From positions 722,001 to 786,000 of the forward strand of contig NZ_RQHK01000002.1 in the NCBI RefSeq assembly GCF_004770475.1: DNA of 64,000 bases. The letters run 5' to 3'. Below the pieces are notes generated by a model. That model was not told where the DNA came from. It ran no database searches and worked only from the letters and a program-made list of their open reading frames with translations. Positions within the stretch are counted from its first letter, which is position 1; each line of letters begins with the position of its first letter. A program made the translations under genes and the position numbers. Positions 35,083 through 45,555 of this stretch are shown in pieces. This DNA comes from Leptospira mtsangambouensis (GTDB lineage Bacteria > Spirochaetota > Leptospiria > Leptospirales > Leptospiraceae).

Positions 35083-37836
35083 ATGTTAGATAAGAATTTA
35101 AAACGCATTCAGTTCCAAGAATCCGAATCGGCATGGATTCGTTCCTTTACTGTGGAATCGATCAAATGTCTGATTGTTTGCCGTGGCCCTGTTCGTAAGG
35201 AAACCATGGATGTATTTGATGCCATTGGGGTGAAGGAATACGGAATTTTACTTTCCGAAAAAGATTCCATCGTTTATCCCAAGGCCCTTGCTCCGGAACT
35301 TCGTAACTTTCGATTCCCAGAAAATATCCATAGAGTTCCTGATTATATGGGAGCGGGTAAAGAAGAGAAAGAACAACGCATTCGCCAAATCATCGGAATC
35401 ACCAAAGACAATGGATACACTCATATCTTTGCAGGTTACGGATTTATGGCAGAGGATGCTGAATTCATCGAAGCCATTGAAAAAGCTGGGATCACATTTA
35501 TGGGTCCAAGCTCCCATGTGGCAAAAGGTGCTGGTGCCAAAGACGAAGCAAAAAAACTCGCAAGAAGTCTGAATGTATCGGTAACTCCTGGTGTTGATAA
35601 TATCACTGCCCTTGCTTTACTTCGTAAAACGGGGAATTCCAAAGATGGACTTCTGAAAGTTGCAAAAGAAAATAACTTAAATTTTTCTTTTAATGATTCC
35701 AAAGCATTGGAAGACAATGCGGAAGACTTACTCCAACTTTCTTACGAAAAAACCATAGACATCACTTCTATTCCTGACTTACAAAAAGAGTCTTCCATTC
35801 TTTGTGAAGATATTTGGAAAAAGTATCCAGGCAAACGAATTCGATTTAAATACATCGGTGGTGGTGGTGGAAAAGGCCAACGTGTCATCAGTGAAAAATC
35901 AGAAATTGATGCTGCTGTTATGGAAATCCTTGCGGAATCTAAAGTTACTGCCGTTGGTTCCAACAGAAACTTCCTCATTGAGCTCAACATTGAAAACACA
36001 CGCCATAACGAAATCCAGCTCATCGGTAACGGAGAGTGGTCTTTGTCTCTTGGTGGTCGTGATTGTTCTTTGCAGATGCACGAACAAAAACTGTTGGAAA
36101 TTTCGCAAACAGTTGAGTTACTCCAAAAAGAAGCGGATCTTGTTCGATCTTCTAACGCCAAAAAAGCAGCCATCCTCGACAAAGATGTTCAGACTTTAAA
36201 AGATATGGAACACCAAGCAGAAGTGTTTGGAAAGGCAATTCGTTTAAATTCTGTTTCTACGTTTGAATGTATTGTGGAAGGTAATAGTTTCTTCTTTATG
36301 GAAGTAAACACAAGGATTCAGGTGGAACACCGTGTGACTGAGATGGTGTACAAAATGAAGTTCACCAATCCAAATGATCCGAATGATTTTTTCTACATTG
36401 ATTCTCTTGTGGAAGCGATGGCGGTTCTTTCCATCCACGGTCCAAGAGTTCCAAAACCAGAACGAATTGTCAGAAACGTATCCGGCGCAGAAGTTCGGAT
36501 CAATGCGACAAACCGCGCTCTCCAACCACACGCTGGAGGGATCATCCAAAACTGGTCGAATGCTCTTCCTGAAGAAATTCGTGATGACCAAGGGATTTGT
36601 ACTCGTAACCCTGATACAGGTGCCTTTGTTCATTACAACCTTGCTGGAGCTTATGATTCGAATGTGGCTCTTCTTGTTTCTTATGGAAATAGCAGAACGG
36701 AAAACTTAGAAATTTTAGGTAATATTCTTCGTAAAACAGAGCTTAGGGGACAAAACCTCGAAACGAACTTACTCGTTCACTATGGACTCATCCAGTGGAT
36801 TTTGGGTAAGGACGCGATGTTCAAACCATCCACTGCGTTTATGATTTCCTACTTGGCTGGAATCGGTTCTTTACAATCCATCATCAACGATTTGGATTTG
36901 GAATATCTTTGGTCAGAAAAAACCAAGGCTGCCGATGCAGATCTCAAGAAAATTCTAAACAAAAAGATGACCCTTGTGATTCGTCCTTTGGAACGTCTCC
37001 TTGCAAACCCACACTTACTCGGTGGATTCCTCGGATACTTTGATGGAAAACTTTGGACTCGCAGTGGTAACAACATCACTTTCAATGAAAACCCGATCCA
37101 ATTTTTGGATTCTTTGTATTACTATTTGAATTTGGATACAACGGAAGAAAAACCAAGTTCTGAAAAGATTTGGGATCACGACGCTGCGTTACTAAACGAA
37201 GCAAAAGCTTTTTATTCCGAACTATCCAAACGAACAGGGCTTAGCTCTTGGAAGGATTTATCGGAAGCACTTGCAAAAGGTAAAAATCCATCTAAGTCGC
37301 TTTCTGAGGAACTTTGGAATGCTTCGGTGGCAAGCCATAACGGTTTCCAAGCTGGTCTTGATACACTGTTATTACTTCCGAAAATCGGAATCAAATCTAA
37401 CTTTTTTGGTTTGGATGTGAATGCGGATTTGGATGGGGTGGTTCCTGATGAATTCAAAGCTAAAGATACTAGAGATGCGTTTATCAAAACACTGAACCCT
37501 CCACCAAAAATGTCGGGGGATGAAATTGTAGCGCCTATGGGTGGAATGTTCTACTCAAAAGAAGCACCGAATCTACCTATGCTCATAAGTGAAGGGGATC
37601 ATTTCCAAGCGGGCCAACCTCTATTTATCATCGAAGTAATGAAGATGTTTAATAAGATTTTGGCACCTGTCAGTGGAACCATTGTGAAAAATCTAATGGT
37701 GGATTCAGACGGAAAGATTGTGACAAAAGCTCAACCCATCTTTAAAATCAAACCAGATGAAATTCTAAAGGAAGAATCTCCCGAAGAAATTCGTTCTAGA
37801 AAAGTCAAGGTAACAAAAGAATTGGGTCTCGGTTAA
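35083..37836 (+). CDS. Biotin carboxylase fused to biotin carrier, divergent with an ATP-grasp insertion
   Basis: The 917-residue alpha chain has a biotin carboxylase N-terminal half and a C-terminal biotinyl domain with the biotin-accepting lysine in IEVMKMFNK. MEVNTRIQVEHRVTEMV and the glycine loop GGGGGKGQR (about 259-267) are conserved. Two features are unusual. The start motif (IANRGEIA in the family) reads IVCRGPVRK, and about 90 residues separate VTPG (167-170) from the glycine loop instead of about 30. A linker of about 270 residues precedes the biotinyl domain. It forms the holoenzyme with the preceding beta subunit. Confidence 0.85.
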   Translation: MLDKNLKRIQFQESESAWIRSFTVESIKCLIVCRGPVRKETMDVFDAIGVKEYGILLSEKDSIVYPKALAPELRNFRFPENIHRVPDYMGAGKEEKEQRIRQIIGITKDNGYTHIFAGYGFMAEDAEFIEAIEKAGITFMGPSSHVAKGAGAKDEAKKLARSLNVSVTPGVDNITALALLRKTGNSKDGLLKVAKENNLNFSFNDSKALEDNAEDLLQLSYEKTIDITSIPDLQKESSILCEDIWKKYPGKRIRFKYIGGGGGKGQRVISEKSEIDAAVMEILAESKVTAVGSNRNFLIELNIENTRHNEIQLIGNGEWSLSLGGRDCSLQMHEQKLLEISQTVELLQKEADLVRSSNAKKAAILDKDVQTLKDMEHQAEVFGKAIRLNSVSTFECIVEGNSFFFMEVNTRIQVEHRVTEMVYKMKFTNPNDPNDFFYIDSLVEAMAVLSIHGPRVPKPERIVRNVSGAEVRINATNRALQPHAGGIIQNWSNALPEEIRDDQGICTRNPDTGAFVHYNLAGAYDSNVALLVSYGNSRTENLEILGNILRKTELRGQNLETNLLVHYGLIQWILGKDAMFKPSTAFMISYLAGIGSLQSIINDLDLEYLWSEKTKAADADLKKILNKKMTLVIRPLERLLANPHLLGGFLGYFDGKLWTRSGNNITFNENPIQFLDSLYYYLNLDTTEEKPSSEKIWDHDAALLNEAKAFYSELSKRTGLSSWKDLSEALAKGKNPSKSLSEELWNASVASHNGFQAGLDTLLLLPKIGIKSNFFGLDVNADLDGVVPDEFKAKDTRDAFIKTLNPPPKMSGDEIVAPMGGMFYSKEAPNLPMLISEGDHFQAGQPLFIIEVMKMFNKILAPVSGTIVKNLMVDSDGKIVTKAQPIFKIKPDEILKEESPEEIRSRKVKVTKELGLG

Positions 37837-38889
37837 CTAACCGTAACCCACAATTGTTTTGTAAATTTCAGTGAGGGGGAGGATGTGATTCACTCCTCCT
37901 CTTTTGATTGCCTCTTTCGGCATTCCAAATACTACCGACGTTTCTTCATTTTGGGCAATCGTATCAGCCCCAGCCTCTTTCATTTCCAAAAGTCCTGAAG
38001 CCCCATCATCACCCATTCCAGTCATAATGATTCCTTTGGAATTTTGTCCCGCTTGTCTTGCAACAGATCGAAATAACACATCCACAGAAGGTTTGTGTCG
38101 ATTTACCAAAGGACCATCTGCCACATCCACAAAATACTGGGCTCCAGATCGCCGAACTGTCATATGGCGGTTCCCTGGCGCGATGAGCGCAAGGCCTCTC
38201 ACAACTCGGTCTCCATCTTTTGCTTCTCTCACACTAATTTCACAAATGGAATCCAATCGTTTGGCAAAAGTTTCAGTGAACTTTTCAGGCATGTGTTGAA
38301 CAATCACGATCCCTGGTGTTTTGTCTCTTGCTAGTTTGGTGAGAACTTCTTCTAGGGCAATGGTCCCTCCGGTGGAAGTTCCAATGGCGACAATTTTTTC
38401 TGTGGCTTGAAGTTGAGAGATATCTTGTTTTTTTTCCGTTTTGATTGAAAATTCTTTTCTTTCTTTTGGATTGGGTAGGGCTTTTAAAGATACGGATGCA
38501 GCTGCAATCACTGCATCGGTCAGTTCAATTGTGGATTCATGTAAAAAATCTTTTAAGCCAATTTTGGGTTTAGTGATGATTTCGCATGCACCTAAGCTCA
38601 TGGCAATCAATGCTGTGTCGGAACCTTCTGTCGTTAAAGTGGAACAAATCACAACAGGAGTGGGCCGTTCTGTCATAATTTTTTTCAAGAAAGACAGTCC
38701 GTCCATCCTTGGCATTTCGATATCTAAAACAATCACGTCGGGCCAATGACCGTTCATTTTGTCCATAGCAAAAATCGGATCGGAGGCACTACCCAGAAAT
38801 TCGAAGGTTGGATCCGATTTGAATATTTCAGTTAACACTTGTCTTACGACAGCTGAATCATCGACTACAAACACCTTGATTTTTTTCAT
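37837..38889 (-). CDS. cheB: Chemotaxis response regulator and protein-glutamate methylesterase CheB
   Basis: CheB removes methyl groups from chemoreceptors and resets adaptation. The 350-residue protein has an N-terminal receiver domain with phosphoacceptor D56 ([11 protein letters not shown]) and a C-terminal esterase domain. The catalytic triad is visible as S172 in IGTSTGG, H199 in VQHMPEKF and an aspartate in [10 protein letters not shown]. It is the last gene of the chemotaxis cluster. The matching methyltransferase CheR is not in the window. Confidence 0.96.
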   Translation of the reverse strand: MKKIKVFVVDDSAVVRQVLTEIFKSDPTFEFLGSASDPIFAMDKMNGHWPDVIVLDIEMPRMDGLSFLKKIMTERPTPVVICSTLTTEGSDTALIAMSLGACEIITKPKIGLKDFLHESTIELTDAVIAAASVSLKALPNPKERKEFSIKTEKKQDISQLQATEKIVAIGTSTGGTIALEEVLTKLARDKTPGIVIVQHMPEKFTETFAKRLDSICEISVREAKDGDRVVRGLALIAPGNRHMTVRRSGAQYFVDVADGPLVNRHKPSVDVLFRSVARQAGQNSKGIIMTGMGDDGASGLLEMKEAGADTIAQNEETSVVFGMPKEAIKRGGVNHILPLTEIYKTIVGYG

Positions 38890-38893
38890 ATTT

Positions 38894-39385
38894 TTATTTT
38901 TTCTCTACCCAAACTTCGCCATCCCAGACTGTAAAATATATTTTTCTGGATAAAGTTCCACCGGTATCTTCGGAGATGATTTTAATTTCATTTTCCTTTA
39001 AGATCTTTTTTGCAAATTCAGCATTTCGTGATCCTACGTTTGAAGTGGAATTGTCCTTCAGTATTTCCTTTTCTTCATTTAAAAACATATTGGATCCTCC
39101 AAAGATTTTTGCATAAAATTCGTTAGGTTTTGTGTGATGTTTTTTTATTTCTGTCAAAAAAAACAAAATAGCATCGGTTCCATATTTATGAGTTTTTTCA
39201 AGATGTTGATCCGTTTGGGTTGGAAGCAGGTAATGACACATTCCTCCGATGTGTTTATCAGGATGCCACAAGACAATGGAAACACAAGAACCAAGTAAGG
39301 TTCTCACTCTAAATTCGGGTCCTCCGAAGAAAATTTCTCCAGGGTTTAGAAACCGGTCAGTTACTACATTTGGTGAATCCATCAC
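38894..39385 (-). CDS. cheD: Chemoreceptor glutamine deamidase CheD
   Basis: CheD deamidates receptor glutamines and in some bacteria interacts with CheC or CheY. The 163-residue protein has the catalytic cysteine in [11 protein letters not shown], the histidine in GGMCHYLLP and the threonine in KYGTDAI, as the family requires. It overlaps the cheW stop by four bases and ends four bases before cheB, so the three genes are coupled. Confidence 0.95.
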   Translation of the reverse strand: MMDSPNVVTDRFLNPGEIFFGGPEFRVRTLLGSCVSIVLWHPDKHIGGMCHYLLPTQTDQHLEKTHKYGTDAILFFLTEIKKHHTKPNEFYAKIFGGSNMFLNEEKEILKDNSTSNVGSRNAEFAKKILKENEIKIISEDTGGTLSRKIYFTVWDGEVWVEKK

Positions 39386-39858
39386 ACAACATTGGACGAT
39401 GATTCTTGGATGGATTGTAACTCCGAAAGCTCCAGAATTTGGTTTACTTTTAGGATAATGACAAATTTACTCTCTAATTTTCCTAGGCCTTGTATAAAAT
39501 CCAAACGGATTTTTGAACCAAAACTAGGTGGTTCTTCAATAGACTCTGGTGTGATATCAACCACTTCGTTGACTGCATCCACTAGTAAACCAACATCAAT
39601 GATTTCATTTTCCACTTTGATTTCAGTAATGATGATACAAGTTTTACGGTTGGTTTCGGTTTTCCTTCTGTAAAATCTCATATTGAGATCTATCACTGGA
39701 ACCACATTCCCCCTTAGGTTAATGACACCAGGTATATACTCTGGCATCATCGGTACATGGGTCACTGATTCGAACTCAATGATCTCTTTGATATATAAAA
39801 TTCCTAGCCCAAAGAGTTCTTCCGAAATTAAAAAAGTTAGGTATTGAAGTTCCTGCAT
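39382..39858 (-). CDS. cheW: Chemotaxis coupling protein CheW
   Basis: CheW links CheA to chemoreceptors in the signalling array. The 158-residue protein has LTFLISEELFGLGILYIKEI, HVPMMPEYIPGVINLRGNVV and VIDLNMRF, all typical. AGGAT lies close before the ATG. It sits between the receptor gene and cheD in the chemotaxis operon. Confidence 0.95.
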   Translation of the reverse strand: MQELQYLTFLISEELFGLGILYIKEIIEFESVTHVPMMPEYIPGVINLRGNVVPVIDLNMRFYRRKTETNRKTCIIITEIKVENEIIDVGLLVDAVNEVVDITPESIEEPPSFGSKIRLDFIQGLGKLESKFVIILKVNQILELSELQSIQESSSNVV

Positions 39859-39880
39859 ATCGATATCCTACCTTAATCTT

Positions 39881-42595
39881 TTAATATTTTTGGAACTTGT
39901 TGTTATCATCTGACGAATCCACCTTTCTTGGGTTTGGTGTTTGTAGTCGAGTGGCAGTTTTGGCCGCTAGTTTTGAGTGTTTTGAATCTAAGGCGGATTG
40001 TAGTGTCGAATGTTTTCCCAATTTGAAAAAACTTATAGAAGAAAGTAATTTTTCTGATTGGGCTTGTAATTCCTCAGCAATGGCTGCTAGTTCTTCCGAT
40101 GCACTTGCTGACTGTTGGGAAACCTGGTCTAGTTGGCCCATTGCCTTATTTACTTCATTCACTCCGGAAGATTGTTCCTGACTTGCTGCTGTAATTTCTT
40201 GCACAAGGTCTGCTGTTTTATTGATAGCGGGAACAATTTCTTCAATGAGTTTTCCTGCAGACTCCGCAATTTGTACGGAACTTCCTGCTAAACTTCCAAT
40301 TTCGTTAGCAGATTTCTGTGAACGTTCTGCCAATTTTCTCACTTCAGAGGCGACGACAGCAAATCCTTTTCCATGTTCTCCTGCTCTTGCTGCTTCAATT
40401 GCAGCATTTAATGCAAGTAAGTTGGTTTGGTATGCAATGTCTTCAATAATGGAAATTTTGTCAGCGATCTCTTTCATTGCCGAAACAGTATTTCTGACTG
40501 CTTCTCCACCTTGTTTTGCGTCTCTAGCAGATTTTGTTGCAATGGTATCTGTCTGTTTTGCATTTTCAGCATTTTGGTCAATAGAGGCACCCATCTCTTC
40601 CAAGGAAGCCGATGTTTCTTCTACAGAGGCTGCTTGTTCACTTGCACCTTGGGAGAGTGTACTCGCTGTAGAAGCCACTTCGTCTGCAGCGTTGACAAGT
40701 GCATCAGTGTTTGTTCTTACATCGTTGATGATATCAACTAATTTTTTAGATGTATTATTGAAAGAATCTCTAAGTTTAGCAAATCCTCCCTCGTATTCGC
40801 TAGTGATCAATTGTGTGAGATCACCTTTTTCTAATGCAGAGAGTCCAACAACAAGATCATCTACAATACGTGAAGTTTCGATTGCTAGATTTTTTTGTTC
40901 TGTGATGTCGGTGGCAAATTTGATGACCTTATATGGTTTTCCATTCAAATCGAGGATCGGGTTGTAAGTGGCTTGCAACCACACAATTTTTCCATCTTTA
41001 CCTATCCTACGGTATTCAGCTGTTTGGTATTCACTTCTATTGAGGGCTGCCCAAAACTGTCTGTATTCCTCTGAGTTGACCATGGAAGATTCCACAAACA
41101 TTCTGTGGTGTTTGCCAACAATTTCTTGCAATCCATAACCCATTGTTTTTAAAAAGATATCATTTGCAGTGATGATTGTTCCGTCCATATTGAATTCAAT
41201 CGTCGCTTGTGCTTTGTTAATTGCTTCGATTTGGCCAATAAATTCCCTTACTAGTTTTTTGTTTTCTGTGATATCAGTGGCAAATTTGATGACTTTGTAT
41301 GGTCGACCGTTAGCATCAAGAATTGGTGTGTAAGTGGCTTGTAGCCAAACTTCTTTTCCATTTTTCCCAATACGTTTGAATTCAGATGATTGGTATTCCC
41401 CTCGATTGAGAGCAGCCCAAAATTGGCGATAGGCTTCTGAATTTGCTTCTTGTGACTCAAGGAAAATTCTATGGTGTTGGCCTTTGATTTCATTTAGACT
41501 GTAATCCATTAAATTGAGGAACTTTTCATTTGCTGTTGTAACTGTTCCATCCATACTGAATTCAATGGTTGCTTGTGATCTTTCAATGGCTTTCGAATTC
41601 GCATTGGCTTCCGTAACATCCGCCCATTCCACTACACTGCCCAAACGTTCGCCAGAATTTGTAATGATAGGGTTAGCAATTAAATTAAACTCTCTGTTTC
41701 CTATTTTAATGCTAGTTTTGTGTTCGGATGTGAAGGTTCCAAGAAGTCTGCGCTGGTGGCTTGGGTCTTTATGGTAACTATCAATATTACTTCCCATTAG
41801 ATCTTTGAGTGAAAAATTTCTAATTTGGGTCTTGATGTCTGCTTCCGATTTATCAAACATACCGCGAATTGATTTGTTCATGTAGACAACTTTTAAGTCT
41901 AAGTCAGCAATCATTACGTTTGTAGAGACACAATCTAAGGCTGTTTTGATTTGAATTGCATCTCTTAGTGGTTTTCCAACCTGTTTGAGTAGTAAGAATA
42001 GTAAGCTAGCAGTGATGAGAAGAAAGACAATTCCTGAAATATAAACCGGGAATAGTTTTTCCTTTGGAGTCACCATACCTTTTGAAATTTCAGAAATACT
42101 TTCTTTTGTGAGTTGGGAATTCCATTTGGAGATAGAACTAGAGTAGGGTTTCCAATATTCCGAAAGATTTGATTTTAAATTTTCTTTTTTTGTAGGATCC
42201 TCTGGTTCGTTTACATAGGATTTTATAATGTTTAAATAATCATCTTTTTGCGATATAGTTGTCTTTATGATTGTTGATTCTTCTGTAGACGCCTGGAGAG
42301 AGACAATTTGTTCCCAAGCTGAATTCAGTTTTTCTAAGTCATATTTAATTTTGGCAACATAGGTTTTGTCTACTTCTTGCGACTGGAGGACGGTGAAGAG
42401 ATCGGATTGGATCGATTGACTTAGGTTCCAAATGGAAGTTAGGTTTTCTGTTTTTTGCAGATGAATCCGTGTTGTTTCTTCCGAATGACTTACATCAGTC
42501 AGTATTCCCCAAGAATAAGCAGAAGTCCAAATTACAAAAATTAGACCTGTAAGAAAAAAGCCTATTAGCTTAGTGCTTATCTTTATGTTTTTCAT
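39881..42595 (-). CDS. Methyl-accepting chemotaxis protein with tandem PAS domains
   Basis: The start at 42595 follows AGAGGATGAT and gives 904 residues; the longer frame overlaps cheA. Two membrane helices (about 10-30 and 170-195) enclose a periplasmic region of about 140 residues. Three PAS domains follow. The second and third are strongly alike: both contain HHR-(I/M)-[12 protein letters not shown] or near copies, and [17 protein letters not shown]-like segment ([20 protein letters not shown]) precedes the signalling domain, whose hairpin tip has the conserved [18 protein letters not shown]. The PAS domains may sense redox or a small ligand. Confidence 0.93.
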   Translation of the reverse strand: MKNIKISTKLIGFFLTGLIFVIWTSAYSWGILTDVSHSEETTRIHLQKTENLTSIWNLSQSIQSDLFTVLQSQEVDKTYVAKIKYDLEKLNSAWEQIVSLQASTEESTIIKTTISQKDDYLNIIKSYVNEPEDPTKKENLKSNLSEYWKPYSSSISKWNSQLTKESISEISKGMVTPKEKLFPVYISGIVFLLITASLLFLLLKQVGKPLRDAIQIKTALDCVSTNVMIADLDLKVVYMNKSIRGMFDKSEADIKTQIRNFSLKDLMGSNIDSYHKDPSHQRRLLGTFTSEHKTSIKIGNREFNLIANPIITNSGERLGSVVEWADVTEANANSKAIERSQATIEFSMDGTVTTANEKFLNLMDYSLNEIKGQHHRIFLESQEANSEAYRQFWAALNRGEYQSSEFKRIGKNGKEVWLQATYTPILDANGRPYKVIKFATDITENKKLVREFIGQIEAINKAQATIEFNMDGTIITANDIFLKTMGYGLQEIVGKHHRMFVESSMVNSEEYRQFWAALNRSEYQTAEYRRIGKDGKIVWLQATYNPILDLNGKPYKVIKFATDITEQKNLAIETSRIVDDLVVGLSALEKGDLTQLITSEYEGGFAKLRDSFNNTSKKLVDIINDVRTNTDALVNAADEVASTASTLSQGASEQAASVEETSASLEEMGASIDQNAENAKQTDTIATKSARDAKQGGEAVRNTVSAMKEIADKISIIEDIAYQTNLLALNAAIEAARAGEHGKGFAVVASEVRKLAERSQKSANEIGSLAGSSVQIAESAGKLIEEIVPAINKTADLVQEITAASQEQSSGVNEVNKAMGQLDQVSQQSASASEELAAIAEELQAQSEKLLSSISFFKLGKHSTLQSALDSKHSKLAAKTATRLQTPNPRKVDSSDDNNKFQKY

Positions 42596-42605
42596 ATCAT
42601 CCTCT

Positions 42606-44807
42606 TCATTTATATAATCTTTCGTTTTCGACGGCAATGGTTCTTTCAAATAAGGAAGGGATATCAATGATTAGTGCCACGTTCCCATCACCGAGAATGC
42701 TTGACCCACTAACACCTTTTACATGGCGAAATACTGAGCCCATTGGTTTAATGACCGTTTGGTATTCGCCCAGAAGTCGTTCTACAACGATTCCTGCTTT
42801 TTTTTCTCCATTCCTTACAATAACAATATTTTCTCTGGAATTTTCTCCACTCGATTCACATGGGTAATAATCTTTCAGACGAAGAAATGGAATTAAATTT
42901 CCTCGAAGCGCAAAGAATTGATTGGAATCAACCTTGTTATCATCTGTAAAATGTAAACATTCTAATACCATATCCATCGGTATGATGAATTGGTTTTTAC
43001 CAACCTCTACTAAAAACCCATCGATGATGGCAAGTGTGAGTGGGAGTCGAATGATAAATCGACTTCCTTGGTTCGGTGTGGATTTGACGGTTATCGAACC
43101 TCGGAGGGATTCAATATTTTGTAAAACTACATCAAGTCCCACACCTCTCCCGGAAACATTGGTGATTTGAGAGGCTGTTGATAGTCCAGGATGAAAAAGA
43201 AGTTTAAAAATTTCCTCTTCCGAATCAGGTAGCGGCCCAGACACGAGGCCTTTATCAATTCCCTTTTGCCAAACTTTTTCTTTTTGAATTCCGTTTCCGT
43301 CATCAGTGATTTCTATCACAACACTTCCTGCTTCATGGAAGGCATTTAGTTTGATGGTACCTTGCTTTGGTTTTCCTTTTTTTTCCCTTTCTTTGGAAGT
43401 TTCTAATCCGTGGTCACAAGCGTTTCTAACTAAGTGTGTGAGTGGGTCACCTAACTTATCAACAATATTCCGGTCGAGTTCCGTATCATTTCCTTCTGTG
43501 ATAAGTTTGATATCCTTTCCAAGTTCTTTCCCTAAATCGCGAACAGTCCTTGTGTATTTTTGGAAGGTGTCTCCAATTGGGACCATTCTTAGTTTTAAAG
43601 AAATTTCTCTCACTTCGTTTAGAAGACGCATCGCAAGCATAGACGATTCTTGTAAGTTGGAATCTTCCATGGAACCAATGAGTTGGTTCATATTTGCACA
43701 GGAAACTACAAGTTCTCCCACACGATTGATCAATTTATCAATTCGTTTTGAATCTACCTTGATGGTTGCTGATTTATTTTGGTCTTGTTTTTGATTTGTG
43801 ATTGTTTTGTCTTCGTGTAATTCATCTGAAGATAAGTGGGGAGGAGGGGAAGAATGATTTTCTTCTGAGTTCGTACTGATCCCTGTTTTTCTTTTTTTTA
43901 GTTCTTCAAAATAATTTACAAGACTAGCGTCTGTTAGTATTTGAATTTCTCTCCAAATGTTCCCAAGTAAAATTTCTTCTTCTGGGAGTTGGAAGGATAG
44001 GTCTGCTAGATCTTCAATATTCGCATCAGGAGGGAGAATGTGTAAAAAAGAGTCGGCTTCGATAAAGTTAAAAACTTTTCTTACTGCATCCAAACCAGCG
44101 TCAGATTCCAAGTGGATTTCAAAGCCCAAATAACAAGATTCTGGATCAAAATCCATAGTGTTTGGGATGGTTTCTGCAATGGTTTTCACCGATTGAATTT
44201 TCCCGATTTTTTTTAAATATCCAATAAAGGAGATAGGATCTAATCCTTGCGAAAAAACGTTACGGTTTGGTCGAAATGAAATCAGATATCCAGGGATTGA
44301 ATCCTTATGGTTTTGGATTGTTTGAGTTTGGTTTTCTGCAGAAAGCAAATAGTTCGTTTTTTTATCTAAACCAATTTCATTTTCTTTCTGGATCTGCTTT
44401 TTTTCGGAAGTAACAATTTCAGAACCTTGGAAGGGTTTCATTAAATCTAAAATTGAATTTCCCTGCATGATTTTTGACTCAGGGATTTTGCCTTTGGTTT
44501 CTTCTGCGACTAAATAGGAAAGGTGGTCTTTTGCTTTGAGTAGAATTTCTGTTAATTCAGCTTGGAACTTGATTTCATGAGAACGCAATCGATCCAGTAA
44601 GTTTTCCACAACATGGGTAAACTTCACAGTGGATTCAAATCCAAACATTCCTGCTGTCCCTTTGATAGTATGAACAGCTCGAAAGATGGCATTCAAATCT
44701 TCATCACTAGGGGCAGAAGTTTCTGTACGTAAGAGAATTGCCTCCATATCCCGAAGGAATTCGTCGGATTCAACTAAATAGGCATCTATAACCTCAGTTA
44801 AATCCAT
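42606..44807 (-). CDS. cheA: Chemotaxis histidine kinase CheA
   Basis: CheA phosphorylates CheY and CheB in response to receptor signals. The 733-residue protein has an HPt domain with phosphorylated H46 ([12 protein letters not shown]), a variable linker with a second small domain, the dimerisation helices ([20 protein letters not shown]), the ATPase ([38 protein letters not shown]) and a C-terminal CheW-like domain ([12 protein letters not shown]). It overlaps the upstream STAS gene by one base and is ten bases before the receptor gene. Confidence 0.96.
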   Translation of the reverse strand: MDLTEVIDAYLVESDEFLRDMEAILLRTETSAPSDEDLNAIFRAVHTIKGTAGMFGFESTVKFTHVVENLLDRLRSHEIKFQAELTEILLKAKDHLSYLVAEETKGKIPESKIMQGNSILDLMKPFQGSEIVTSEKKQIQKENEIGLDKKTNYLLSAENQTQTIQNHKDSIPGYLISFRPNRNVFSQGLDPISFIGYLKKIGKIQSVKTIAETIPNTMDFDPESCYLGFEIHLESDAGLDAVRKVFNFIEADSFLHILPPDANIEDLADLSFQLPEEEILLGNIWREIQILTDASLVNYFEELKKRKTGISTNSEENHSSPPPHLSSDELHEDKTITNQKQDQNKSATIKVDSKRIDKLINRVGELVVSCANMNQLIGSMEDSNLQESSMLAMRLLNEVREISLKLRMVPIGDTFQKYTRTVRDLGKELGKDIKLITEGNDTELDRNIVDKLGDPLTHLVRNACDHGLETSKEREKKGKPKQGTIKLNAFHEAGSVVIEITDDGNGIQKEKVWQKGIDKGLVSGPLPDSEEEIFKLLFHPGLSTASQITNVSGRGVGLDVVLQNIESLRGSITVKSTPNQGSRFIIRLPLTLAIIDGFLVEVGKNQFIIPMDMVLECLHFTDDNKVDSNQFFALRGNLIPFLRLKDYYPCESSGENSRENIVIVRNGEKKAGIVVERLLGEYQTVIKPMGSVFRHVKGVSGSSILGDGNVALIIDIPSLFERTIAVENERLYK

Positions 44808-45178
44808 TAGTTGTTTTTCCTCGTACCATATCTAAATTCTACTTCGTTCGAGTGCTCTTTTTTTACCTTCACTCGATCACCAAAAAAACTAACGAGTCCC
44901 AAAAGGTCTAAAACTTTCAAAACAGGTAGTGAGTGGTTTTCTAATTTTAAGGAAAAGTGATTTTTTTGACTTAAAGTTTTAAGATACATCAAGAACTGAA
45001 TCCCTGCTGAGTCCACTCGTTGGATTCCACTTAAGTCTAACAAATATACTTGTCCTTTTCCACTTGTCCAAACCTCTGATAGTTTTTTCCAATCCTTAAC
45101 AAAGGGTACGGTTAAATACCCTTCCCAAGTGATATCAAAGCCTATGTTTGTTTTTTTTAGGTTTTGGACAGGTTCCAT
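44807..45178 (-). CDS. STAS-domain protein in the chemotaxis operon
   Basis: The 123-residue protein has a STAS core: VYLLDLSGIQRVDSAGIQFL with the conserved D-S-A-G in which the serine is the usual phosphorylation site, then FSLKLENHSLPVLKVLDLLG. It sits between cheY and cheA, with one base between it and cheY and a one-base overlap with cheA. STAS proteins are not part of the standard chemotaxis pathway, although spirochete and other clusters include them. A phosphorylated partner or localisation role is possible. Confidence 0.8.
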   Translation of the reverse strand: MEPVQNLKKTNIGFDITWEGYLTVPFVKDWKKLSEVWTSGKGQVYLLDLSGIQRVDSAGIQFLMYLKTLSQKNHFSLKLENHSLPVLKVLDLLGLVSFFGDRVKVKKEHSNEVEFRYGTRKNN

Positions 45179-45179
45179 T

Positions 45180-45545
45180 TTACGTTACTAGTTTGGAGAT
45201 TGTATCCAACAATTCTTCTGGAGAAAATGGTTTCGTTAACCATGCTTTTGCACCAGCATCTATCCCTTGTTGTTTTTTTTCTGGTTGGGATTCTGTTGTT
45301 AACATGATGATGGGTGTGAATTTGTATTTAGGATTCTCTTTCACTTTTTTGATAAAACTTATCCCATCCATGTTTGGCATATTCATATCTGAAACGATCA
45401 AATCCACTTCGTTGCCTTCTAATTGTTTTAAACCCTCTAATCCATCACCTGCTTCAATGAGATCGAAGTTTGCATTCTTTAGATGTACAGAGATAATCTT
45501 TCTGAATACTGCAGAGTCATCGATGATCAATATCTTCCTATTCAT
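45180..45545 (-). CDS. cheY: CheY-type single-domain response regulator
   Basis: From the ATG at 45545 (AAGGAAAG upstream) the protein is 121 residues, the size of one receiver domain. D9 and D10 form the acidic pocket, D53 in VSDMNMPNMDG is the phosphoacceptor, and the lysine of LTKPFS is present. CheY-P binds the flagellar switch (FliM/FliN) to change rotation. The longer frame running into the upstream gene is not supported by a ribosome site. Confidence 0.93.
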   Translation of the reverse strand: MNRKILIIDDSAVFRKIISVHLKNANFDLIEAGDGLEGLKQLEGNEVDLIVSDMNMPNMDGISFIKKVKENPKYKFTPIIMLTTESQPEKKQQGIDAGAKAWLTKPFSPEELLDTISKLVT

Positions 45546-45555
45546 GGTTCTTTCC

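Noticed and set aside
40221..40967. Long plus-strand open frame of 248 codons opposite the chemoreceptor gene
   Set aside because: It mirrors the alanine/serine-rich codons of the receptor signalling domain on the other strand and has no ribosome site or protein-like pattern.
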